Shown one piece after another: positions 5,397-10,772 of a DNA stretch of 10,772 nt. The position numbers and the translations under genes are program-made. How positions within the stretch are numbered: the first letter of the stretch is position 1; each line of letters opens with the position of its first letter. Source of the stretch: Proteobacteria bacterium UBA6920 (GTDB taxonomy: Bacteria; Pseudomonadota; Gammaproteobacteria; SG8-11); contig DKAS01000009.1 of NCBI GenBank assembly GCA_002448875.1, positions 2,515 through 13,286 on the forward strand, written 5' to 3'. Under the pieces are notes generated by a model, which was given only the letters and a program-made list of their open reading frames with translations, had not been told where the DNA came from and did not search any database.

Positions 5397-6561
5397 AGCC
5401 TTTCCCTATGAAACACCGGTCGCCGCCGTGGACGTCGGTATGGATGGTCGCCGCCTGGAAAATGTCGCTGCGGTATTTCGCCGGCAGCAAGCGGACGGGG
5501 CGTTTCCCGGTGGTCAGCTGGTGGTGCGGCGACGTGGCAGGGTAGTGCTCAATCTCGCCTGTGGCCTGGCCCGTGGCTGGCATGGACGGCCGAGCCAGAC
5601 TCCGCTGCCGGTGCGCGCGGACACACCGTTCCCGGTCTATTCCACCGGTAAGCCCCTGGCCGCCGTGGTTATCGCCATGCTCGAATCCAGTGGCGTGCTT
5701 TCGGTGATGCAACCGGTGGCCGCTATCCTGCCGGAATTTGCCGGGCTGGGCCGCCAGGCGATCACCCTGCTGGATGTGTTGACCCACCGCGCCGGGATTA
5801 TCCTGCCGCAGCTTATCGATCAGCATGAAGTCTGGGCGGATCCCCAGGCCGTTTGGCAGCATTTACTGGCGACGCCGCCCCGCTACCCCCGTGGCACCTT
5901 CGCTTACATGCCGGGGGAATACGGCGTAATTCTCGACCAGGTGGTGCGCCGGCTGTGCGGCCGTGGCATCGCCGAGGTGTTCGCGGACGATCTGGCCCGA
6001 CCGCTGGGCTTGCGCAATCTGCGCTTCGGCCTGCATGGGCATGAATTGCAGGACATCGCCTGGAGCTACTGGCTGGGCGGCGACCGCTTGATGATCGCCG
6101 GCATGAACGTGGCAGAGGACTTCGAAGTAAGGAACAACAGCGCGGCGGTGTTCAGTGCCGGTAACCCCGCTTTCAGCATGGTGGCGGACGCCGCCAGCCT
6201 GGCGGCGGTCTATGAATTTCTGGTCGCCGGTGGCCGCAGCCGCGATCATCGTCAGTTGATCAATGCGGATCAGCTGCGTCTCTACACCACGCGGCAGGTG
6301 GCCGGTTGGAACCGATCGGTTGGTGCCTACCTCAGCCTGGGCCGCGGTTTCATGCTGGGCACTGCCGCGCCGTCATTCTTCGGCTGGTGGGGCAGTGGCG
6401 GTTGTTTCGGGCACCCGGGCATGTTTTCTTCGCTGGCATTCGCCGATCACACCACCGGTCTGGCGGCGGCCATCGTTACCAACGGCAATCGCGGCATTGG
6501 CGACTTTTTCCGGCGCAGCGTCGCGCTCACCCATGGCTTGCGGCGCGCCTGCCGGGAGTGA
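5389..6561 (+). CDS. Serine hydrolase, class C beta-lactamase/esterase (EstB-like) fold
   Basis: This 390-residue enzyme has no signal peptide, so it is probably cytoplasmic. The nucleophile motif is S85-T-G-K88 in FPVYSTGKP, the S-x-x-K of beta-lactamase-fold enzymes. The third motif is H342-P-G344 in CFGHPGMFSSLAF, as in many esterase or peptidase members of this family where H-x-G replaces K-T-G. LLDVLTHRAGI (127-137) is the conserved helix before the second motif. The second motif is unusual: Y173-M-P (in FAYMPGEYG) where Y-x-N is normal, so the Asn is replaced by Pro while Tyr is kept. ATG 5389 is fixed by AAGGAG 8 bases upstream, inside the tetR gene. Esterase, lactone or amide hydrolase, or transacylase activity are all possible; antibiotic resistance is not implied. 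Its 3' end overlaps the convergent NTF2-like gene by 35 bases. Confidence 0.87.
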   Translation: MDEAFPYETPVAAVDVGMDGRRLENVAAVFRRQQADGAFPGGQLVVRRRGRVVLNLACGLARGWHGRPSQTPLPVRADTPFPVYSTGKPLAAVVIAMLESSGVLSVMQPVAAILPEFAGLGRQAITLLDVLTHRAGIILPQLIDQHEVWADPQAVWQHLLATPPRYPRGTFAYMPGEYGVILDQVVRRLCGRGIAEVFADDLARPLGLRNLRFGLHGHELQDIAWSYWLGGDRLMIAGMNVAEDFEVRNNSAAVFSAGNPAFSMVADAASLAAVYEFLVAGGRSRDHRQLINADQLRLYTTRQVAGWNRSVGAYLSLGRGFMLGTAAPSFFGWWGSGGCFGHPGMFSSLAFADHTTGLAAAIVTNGNRGIGDFFRRSVALTHGLRRACRE

Positions 6562-7012
6562 GTGCGCTCTGATAGGCCTGCAGCAGTTCGGGATTGTCCA
6601 TGGAGCCGTGGTGATGCAGTTGCCGCCACTGTCCGTCCTGCCGCACATAAGTCCGACTGGTGCGTATCGCCAGCTCCAGACGAGTGTCGGCGATCTGCAG
6701 GAAACCGCGCTCGCGGCCGGCGGCGACGAACATGGCGGGGGTTTCGTGCAGGCTGTAATCGTAGAATTCGACGTATACCCTGGCCGGGCCGGCGAAGATG
6801 CGTTGATAGACGCTGGCGATTTCCTGCCAGCCGCGTTTGATGCCGCCCAGCGGGTTGGCCATGGAAGCCGCCGGCGAAGGCAGCCAATTGGCCTGCATCA
6901 AGGCGAAATCGCGGCCGTTGAACGCCTGGTAGAAGCGGGCGAGGGCGGCAAACGCCGATTGTTGATCGGCGGGGGCTTCACCGCCGGTGATGGCTTGTTG
7001 CGTGATATTCAT
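6527..7012 (-). CDS. NTF2-like / SnoaL-like superfamily protein
   Basis: This 161-residue protein begins the fold with FAALARFYQAFNGRDFALMQANWL (21-44), the two-helix opening of NTF2-like domains. A helix (GWQEIASVYQRIFAGP, 61-76) follows, then alternating strands such as RVYVEFYDYSL (78-88), LELAIRTSRTYVRQDGQW (112-129) and RQLHHHGSMD (130-139). The three-histidine run is in the last strand, facing the cone-shaped cavity. NTF2-like proteins include isomerases, cyclases, dehydratases and plain ligand binders, so the activity is open. ATG 7012 is chosen because AGGAGG lies 7 bases upstream; a further upstream in-frame codon would run through the operator. The same TTGTATATACAA palindrome found before the marR gene lies 18 bases upstream, so the MarR protein probably controls this gene. 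The last 35 bases overlap the convergent serine hydrolase gene. Confidence 0.82.
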   Translation of the reverse strand: MNITQQAITGGEAPADQQSAFAALARFYQAFNGRDFALMQANWLPSPAASMANPLGGIKRGWQEIASVYQRIFAGPARVYVEFYDYSLHETPAMFVAAGRERGFLQIADTRLELAIRTSRTYVRQDGQWRQLHHHGSMDNPELLQAYQSALTPGRRAASHG

Positions 7013-7030
7013 TTCCGGTCCTCCTGAAGG

Positions 7031-7042
7031 TTGTATATACAA
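7031..7042. promoter_or_regulatory. MarR operator candidate upstream of the NTF2-like gene
   Basis: TTGTATATACAA is a perfect 12-bp palindrome, extended by one pair on each side to 14 bp (7030-7043). The palindrome CAATATTG (7043-7050) adjoins it. It lies between the marR stop codon and the AGGAGG of the NTF2-like gene, where the -10 region should be. The identical 12-mer occurs before marR at 7505-7516. Confidence 0.75.
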
Positions 7043-7060
7043 CAATATTGGCAAAAAAAA

Positions 7061-7492
7061 TCAAGTCAGCAGTTTTTCGCTCCTCTTCAAAGTGCCGACC
7101 AGCGAGGTCAGCGCTTCCTCACCGAGGGTTTGCCGCATGGTCTGATACAGCTTTTCGCCCCGGGCCTGCAGCGCATCGCCGATTTTGCGTGCCCGGGCGG
7201 TGGGATAGATGCCCAACTCGCGCCCGTCCTTGCTGGGGGCGCTTTTCCGCACCAGCATATCCTTGTCTTCCAGCGCATGCAGAAAACGGGTGACGGTCGA
7301 CTTCTCCAGTTTCAGCTCCTGCGCCAGCTGTTTCGGCGTCAATCCCGGACTGGCCAGCACCAGGCGCAGCAGATAGGCATGAGCAGGGGAAAGATCGAAC
7401 TCGGCAAAGGCCTGGTCCCATATGCGGTTGACGGCGCGGGTCAGGGCGTTGAGGTTGAAATAGAGGCAGCGTTCGAACATGCCGGTCAGCAT
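7061..7492 (-). CDS. MarR-family transcriptional regulator
   Basis: This winged-helix regulator is 143 residues from ATG 7492. The dimerisation helix carries CLYFNLNALTRAVNRIWDQAF (9-29). The DNA-binding part is LTPKQLAQELKLEKSTVTRFLHALEDKDML (51-80), and the wing is SAPSKDGRELGIYPT (84-98). These match MarR proteins closely. Cys9 lies in the N-terminal helix, near the place of the redox-active cysteine of OhrR-type regulators, so thiol sensing is possible but unproven. The start is uncertain: neither ATG 7492 nor ATG 7480 has a good ribosome binding site, and the upstream in-frame TTG at 7516 lies in the operator. The mRNA may have a very short leader. The gene is followed by a T8 run, then the NTF2-like gene 48 bases on. 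Each has a copy of the same operator, which implies autorepression and control of the neighbour. Confidence 0.92.
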   Translation of the reverse strand: MLTGMFERCLYFNLNALTRAVNRIWDQAFAEFDLSPAHAYLLRLVLASPGLTPKQLAQELKLEKSTVTRFLHALEDKDMLVRKSAPSKDGRELGIYPTARARKIGDALQARGEKLYQTMRQTLGEEALTSLVGTLKRSEKLLT

Positions 7493-7504
7493 AGCAGATA
7501 AAGA

Positions 7505-7516
7505 TTGTATATACAA
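7505..7516. promoter_or_regulatory. MarR operator candidate upstream of the marR-type gene
   Basis: This is a second perfect copy of TTGTATATACAA, 12 bases upstream of ATG 7492. A -10-like TACAAT overlaps its distal end on the minus strand, so binding would block the promoter. The identity of this site with that at 7031-7042 is the main evidence for a two-gene local regulon. Confidence 0.75.
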
Positions 7517-7538
7517 CTAATAGTCGTTGGGTCGGGCC

Positions 7539-7632
7539 GCGTGAACGCCGTCCAGCCCGCATCGGGCGCCGACTTGCCCGGGCGAAACGACGGGAATTCA
7601 CGCTCGCTACGCCGACCGCCTGGCGGCGTTCA
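7539..7632. repeat. Structured intergenic element with nested inverted repeats
   Basis: This gap holds several nested dyads. GCGTGAA (7539-7545) pairs with TTCACGC (7597-7603). Inside it CCGTC (7548-7552) pairs with GACGG (7589-7593), and a GCCCG/CGGGC hairpin is at 7555-7567. An alternative long pairing joins TGAACGCCG (within 7542-7550) to CGGCGTTCA (7624-7632), which covers the stop codon of the metallo-hydrolase gene. No T-run follows. It may be a Rho-type or unusual terminator, a small structured RNA, or a remnant of a small mobile repeat. Confidence 0.4.
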
Positions 7633-8559
7633 GGGGATATAGCAATCGAGGTCCCGGGCGAGGAGCACCGGCTTGGCGAATTTTCCCTGGATGATGTTCA
7701 GGGTCTGCCGTTCCGCCGCCAGCGCACGCTGCATGCGGTGCGACAGTATCAGCTTGCCGACGCCGGCACGGTTGGCGATATCGGCGATGACCGAAGGCGG
7801 CATATGGAGATTTCTCGCCACCCCGGTTTCATCCTCAGCGATGGCATTATGCGCCACCAGCAAATCGGCATGCGCGGCCAGTGCCGCCAGGGTGTTGTAG
7901 TCACCGTTCATGTCGCCGCTGAAGACTATGGATTTGCCATCCACATCGATCCGCCAGGCCAGCGCCGGCAGCGCCCCATGATGCACGGCAACGGCGCTGA
8001 GTTTCATGCCATCCAGTGGCGGTAAGGCCTGGGGTGCGCGGCTGTCTATCCTGACCTCGTCGACCGCGATCCGGTAATCATCGCCGTCATCGAGATAGCG
8101 GCTGAGATAGGGATAGGCGCTGTCTTTGGCGCCCAGCAGCGCCTGCACGAACTCGCGTGCCGAAGGCATGTAGGCGTTGCCCTGGGGTCCGTAGACATGC
8201 AGGGTGCGGTCGCGGTCGGAAAAAAACGCGGACTTGATGTAGGCGGGGAAGTCGGCGCTGTGGTCGACATGAAAATGGGAAAACAGCACGGCTTGTATCG
8301 TGTTGAAATCGGCGCCGCTTTGCGCGAAACGCAATTTACTGCCGCTGCCGGCGTCCACCAGTATCACCGCCTGGCCCCGGCGCCGGACCAGATAACTGGA
8401 GGAGGCACGCTCCCCATCGAATTCCGGGCCGCCGCTGCCCAGCACCTGCAGCGATACCTCGGCTTGGGCACAGTGGTCGTCGGCGGCGACGGTGCCCAGC
8501 GTCGCCAGCGCCAGCAGGGCAGGTGCAGTCAGCAGTAACAGGCGGAGAATGCGTCGCAT
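7630..8559 (-). CDS. Exported metallo-beta-lactamase-fold hydrolase (RNase Z-like group)
   Basis: This 309-residue protein has a clear signal peptide: MRRILRLLLL, a hydrophobic core to about residue 22, and cleavage probable after TVAA (23-26). The mature protein has the complete binuclear zinc set: H95-F-H97-V-D99-H100, then H194 in AVHHG, D216 in FSGDM and H274 in LSHR. The overall order, with LHMPPSVIAD (251-260) before LSHR, matches the RNase Z/arylsulfatase-like branch of the fold. An exported enzyme is unlikely to process tRNA, so a periplasmic phosphodiesterase, sulfatase or lactonase role is more likely. Only two cysteines occur (C30 and C306), near the two ends, so a disulfide tying the termini together is possible. 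ATG 8559 lacks a strong ribosome binding site but fits the signal peptide. It follows the rnf operon by 106 bases with no obvious terminator between. Confidence 0.88.
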   Translation of the reverse strand: MRRILRLLLLTAPALLALATLGTVAADDHCAQAEVSLQVLGSGGPEFDGERASSSYLVRRRGQAVILVDAGSGSKLRFAQSGADFNTIQAVLFSHFHVDHSADFPAYIKSAFFSDRDRTLHVYGPQGNAYMPSAREFVQALLGAKDSAYPYLSRYLDDGDDYRIAVDEVRIDSRAPQALPPLDGMKLSAVAVHHGALPALAWRIDVDGKSIVFSGDMNGDYNTLAALAAHADLLVAHNAIAEDETGVARNLHMPPSVIADIANRAGVGKLILSHRMQRALAAERQTLNIIQGKFAKPVLLARDLDCYIP

Positions 8560-8665
8560 AGAGTGTGTCCGCAGGGCCGTGAACCAGGGGGACAGAATAC
8601 CATAGGATGCCGTGGAACAGGATCGCCCGGCGGGTTGCCACCGCGGCGGCAGACGCGGTCGGACG

Positions 8666-8938
8666 TCAATCCGCTTCGCTGCCGGCGCGGCGTTTTACGG
8701 TTTTCGGATCAGCGGTGATTTTGCGGTAGATTTCCACCCGATCGCCGTCACGCAGCACGGTGTCGAGGTTGCAGAGTTTACCGTAGATGCCGACTTTCTG
8801 CAGGTCGAGATCGATCTCCGGGCATTTTCCCAGGATGCCGGAACGGGCGATGGCGTAGAGCGCGGTAACGCCCTCGTCGAGATCGAGGTGAACCCAGAGC
8901 TGTTTACCCGGCTTTGCATAGACGACACTGATCAGCAT
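8666..8938 (-). CDS. rnfH: RnfH family ubiquitin-like protein
   Basis: This 90-residue protein has a beta-grasp fold. SVVYAKPGKQLWVHLDLDEGVT (4-25) gives the first two strands. The family signature is ALYAIARSGIL (26-36), then VGIYGKL (49-55), then LRDGDRVEIYRKITADPK (62-79) with VKRR. RnfH (also called RatB) belongs to the antitoxin RatB/ubiquitin-like family and is often found at the end of rnf operons or beside ratA-smpB; its biochemical role is not settled. Here it is 40 bases after rnfE, with AGGAG about 12 bases upstream of ATG 8938, so it is probably the last gene of the rnf operon. Only the name RnfH fits its context, since no ratA is in view. Confidence 0.88.
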   Translation of the reverse strand: MLISVVYAKPGKQLWVHLDLDEGVTALYAIARSGILGKCPEIDLDLQKVGIYGKLCNLDTVLRDGDRVEIYRKITADPKTVKRRAGSEAD

Positions 8939-8978
8939 GGCAGGTTTTCTCCTGAGTATGGCCGCGGCGTGGCGGCGA

Positions 8979-9671
8979 CTAAACCGGTGGCGGCGCTACC
9001 GGTGTCAGCAGGCCGCCGGTCCGGCGACGGTTGCGCAGACGAAGTTCAATACGACGGCGGGCGGCCAGCAGGAAACCGATGGCGAGAAATCCTCCGGGTG
9101 GAAAGATCATCAGGAGAAATCCGCGGTAGTCGGCGATGACCGTGATATCGAGGAAATCGAATCTGTCGCCCAACAGCAGGCTGGCGTTGTGGAACAGGGT
9201 ACCGCTGCCGAGAATTTCACGCACCGTTCCCAGAATGAGCAGGGCCAGGGTAAAACCCAGACCCATCATCAAGCCGTCGGTCACCGCCGGAAGAAAAGGT
9301 TCGCGCGAGGCGAAGGCTTCGGCGCGACCGAGGATGACGCAGTTGGTGACGATCAGGGGGATGAACAGGCCGAGCACTTTGTACAGCTCGTGCAGCCAGG
9401 CGTTCATCAGCATGTCGACCAGGGTAACACAGCCGGCGATCAGCAGGATGTAGGCAGGAATGCGCACCTCAGGCGAAACCAGGTGTCGCGCTATATTCAC
9501 CGCCACCGCCGTCATCACCATCACCACGGTCGTGGCGATACCCATACCCAGACCGTTGGTGGCTGTTCCGGTAACCGCAAGCAGAGGACACAGCGCAAGC
9601 ATTTGCGCGAACACCACATTGTTGTCCCACAGACCATCGCGGGTTATCTTACGAAAACGTTGCAGATTCAT
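8979..9671 (-). CDS. rnfE: Ion-translocating oxidoreductase complex subunit E (RnfE/RsxE)
   Basis: This inner-membrane subunit of the Rnf complex helps couple electron flow between ferredoxin and NAD to ion transport. It has 230 residues, the usual length for RnfE. GLWDNNVVFAQMLALCPLLAVT (13-34) and FIPLIVTNCVILGRAEAFA (103-121) are the two inverted-repeat signatures shared by RnfA and RnfE. C28 and C111 are the expected ligands of the iron-sulfur cluster at the RnfA-RnfE interface. Six membrane segments can be drawn, ending near residue 203 before an arginine-rich, proline-rich tail. The start has only a weak site (ACAGGTG), fitting expression by coupling with rnfG 18 bases upstream. The usual nth gene does not follow; rnfH does. 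Confidence 0.96.
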   Translation of the reverse strand: MNLQRFRKITRDGLWDNNVVFAQMLALCPLLAVTGTATNGLGMGIATTVVMVMTAVAVNIARHLVSPEVRIPAYILLIAGCVTLVDMLMNAWLHELYKVLGLFIPLIVTNCVILGRAEAFASREPFLPAVTDGLMMGLGFTLALLILGTVREILGSGTLFHNASLLLGDRFDFLDITVIADYRGFLLMIFPPGGFLAIGFLLAARRRIELRLRNRRRTGGLLTPVAPPPV

Positions 9672-9689
9672 GCGGCACCTGTAGCAATG

Positions 9690-10349
9690 TTAACGAATGT
9701 CCGTTGGTTCGGCGATAGCCAGCATCTGCGTCCGCAGTTGCTTGAAAGTATTGAGGCCGGCGACCACGCCTTTGACGACGGCGCGCGGCGTGATCGTGGC
9801 GCCGGAAAACTGATCGAAATAGCCGCCGTCCTTCTTTACTTTCCATTGCTCTTCCGGTGGCGAACCGAAATGCAAGCCGGTAAAAGCGAAGATCCACGGA
9901 GATTTCCTTTCCTCTATCTTGTCGCCCAGACCGGGAGTTTCAGTATGGGAGACGATTCTTACTCCCAGCAGCTTGCCTTCCCTGTCGATGCCGAGAATCA
10001 GCCGGATCGGGCCGGAGTAGCCTGTGGTTTCGATCTCGAAGGCGACGGCGGTAACTGCGCCATGATCGGTGGCCTGGTAGACTTTGAGCTGCCCCGGCGC
10101 CGCTGTGGTCGGCGGCAAAGCCAGCAATTTCACCGTCTTTACCACGTCGTTGCTGTAAAGAGAGGCGGGAATAACCTGCGCAATCTGCCGGGCGGTATCC
10201 TCTTCCAGGCGTTTGGCGATGCTGTCGCGGGTATGTATATTGCCCAGTGCCAGAACACTGGTGACCAGCAGGGCAAAGCCGCCAAGCAGCGTAGCGTGGT
10301 AGGCGACCCTGTTCTGGTAAGCTGGTCTGTCCGGCGGTCCGGCATTCAT
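9690..10349 (-). CDS. rnfG: Ion-translocating oxidoreductase complex subunit G (RnfG/RsxG)
   Basis: This is the periplasm-facing flavoprotein subunit of the Rnf complex, with 219 residues. One transmembrane segment spans about residues 19-36. The FMN-binding domain follows, with HTETPGLGDKI (135-145) and the flavinylation motif FSGATITPRAVV (181-192). FMN would be attached to T185 of S-G-A-T by an ApbE-type flavin transferase; no apbE gene is in this window. The N-terminus before the membrane segment is somewhat long (about 18 residues, proline-rich). The start codon overlaps the rnfD stop by four bases (ATGA), a sign of translational coupling. The ATG at 10349 is chosen for that reason, although another ATG lies four bases further in. 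Confidence 0.95.
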   Translation of the reverse strand: MNAGPPDRPAYQNRVAYHATLLGGFALLVTSVLALGNIHTRDSIAKRLEEDTARQIAQVIPASLYSNDVVKTVKLLALPPTTAAPGQLKVYQATDHGAVTAVAFEIETTGYSGPIRLILGIDREGKLLGVRIVSHTETPGLGDKIEERKSPWIFAFTGLHFGSPPEEQWKVKKDGGYFDQFSGATITPRAVVKGVVAGLNTFKQLRTQMLAIAEPTDIR

Positions 10350-10772
10350 GGCTTGGGCTCCTCACCCGCCGTCTTGGCGCTCGCGGTGTGCAGCGGCAGC
10401 GGCGCGCCGCGTCGGTTGCGGCCGTAGATCCGTGGCCTGATGTAGTGGTCGATCAGCGGGGTGCAGGCATTCATCAGCAGTACGGCGAATCCCACGCCCT
10501 CGGGATAGCCGCCCCAGGTGCGAATCACGTAAGTCAGCAGGCCGCAGCCGGACCCGAATAATAACCTGCCGGCGGGCGTGCTGGGCGAGGTGACCGGATC
10601 GGTAGCGATGAACAAGGCGCCGAGAATCAGCCCCCCTGAAAGCAGGTGAAACAGCGGATCGGCGTAGCGCTGCGGATCCAGCAGGTGGAATACCGATGCA
10701 GGCAGCAAAACCGCGATGAACATGGCAACGGGGATTTGCCAGTCGATAATGCGCTTGCGCAGCAGGAATAAA
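10346..10772 (-). CDS. rnfD: Ion-translocating oxidoreductase complex subunit D (RnfD/RsxD), C-terminal part
   Basis: The frame is open to the right edge of the window, and about 141 C-terminal residues are seen. The fragment begins LFLLRKRIIDWQIPVAMF and has the conserved RnfD segments DPLFHLLSGG, FIATDPVTSPST and IRTWGGYPEGVGFAVLLMN, followed by CTPLIDHYIRPRIYG. These form the last transmembrane helices and the conserved loops. The tail after RPRIYG is short and polar. The covalent FMN site of RnfD is expected in the part outside the window. The order rnfD-rnfG-rnfE matches the standard operon; rnfA, rnfB and rnfC should lie upstream, to the right. Confidence 0.95.
   Translation of the reverse strand, partial: LFLLRKRIIDWQIPVAMFIAVLLPASVFHLLDPQRYADPLFHLLSGGLILGALFIATDPVTSPSTPAGRLLFGSGCGLLTYVIRTWGGYPEGVGFAVLLMNACTPLIDHYIRPRIYGRNRRGAPLPLHTASAKTAGEEPKP

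Noticed and set aside
5389..6561. An antibiotic-resistance class C beta-lactamase
   Set aside because: There is no signal peptide, Y-x-N is replaced, and the third motif is H-P-G instead of K-T-G. These features point to an esterase-like member of the fold.
6263..7027. A plus-strand open frame of 254 codons over the end of the hydrolase and the NTF2-like gene
   Set aside because: It is out of frame with the hydrolase and antisense to the NTF2-like gene, which has a strong AGGAGG site and a recognisable fold.
7525..7632. An integron attC site, suggested by GTTGGGT and nearby dyads
   Set aside because: No matching RYYYAAC partner at the right spacing was found and there is no integrase or cassette structure.
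8937..10427. A long plus-strand open frame of 496 codons opposite rnfE and rnfG
   Set aside because: The minus strand encodes clear RnfE and RnfG proteins with conserved motifs. The opposite frame is low-complexity (rich in Q, H, G, R) and matches no family, as expected for the antisense of GC-rich coding DNA.

Overview
The window looks like chromosomal DNA from a GC-rich gammaproteobacterium. The best taxonomic evidence is the Rnf complex operon (rnfD-rnfG-rnfE followed by rnfH). A LasR/LuxR-type acyl-homoserine-lactone receptor and a GST of a type common in proteobacteria agree with this. I cannot name a genus from sequence alone. Fifteen protein genes are supported; no tRNA, rRNA, CRISPR array or insertion sequence was seen.

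Layout. (1) 1-2310, minus strand: a LuxR-family regulator cut by the left edge, a glutathione S-transferase, and a small lipoprotein. They appear to be separate units, each with its own leader. (2) 2515-3990, minus strand: a two-gene unit encoding a soluble SAM methyltransferase and a membrane-anchored SAM methyltransferase, ending in an intrinsic terminator. (3) 3940-4631, plus strand: a TetR regulator divergent from the methyltransferases. The shared gap holds an ordered array of palindromic half-sites. (4) 4722-6561, plus strand: a second TetR gene translationally coupled to a serine hydrolase of the beta-lactamase/esterase fold. A palindrome sits at the predicted transcription start. (5) 6527-7516, minus strand: a MarR regulator and an NTF2/SnoaL-like protein, each preceded by the same 12-bp palindrome. 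The NTF2-like gene converges on the hydrolase gene and overlaps its 3' end by 35 bp. (6) 7630-8559, minus strand: an exported metallo-beta-lactamase-fold hydrolase with a full zinc-ligand set. (7) 8666-10772, minus strand: the end of the rnf operon. RnfD, RnfG and RnfE are parts of the ion-translocating ferredoxin:NAD+ oxidoreductase, and the small ubiquitin-like RnfH follows.

How the parts fit together. The centre of the window (about 2.5-7.5 kb) is a run of small, locally regulated modules. Each pairs a one-component regulator (TetR, TetR, MarR) with one or two enzymes and has its own visible operator. With the LuxR receptor and the GST at the left, this suggests an accessory block for sensing and modifying small molecules, placed beside a conserved energy-metabolism operon. 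The ligands and substrates cannot be read from the sequence. I found no clear evidence of a wholly new system. The strongest unexplained signals are the operator arrays, the paired methyltransferases, the altered second motif of the serine hydrolase, and a highly structured intergenic element at 7539-7632.
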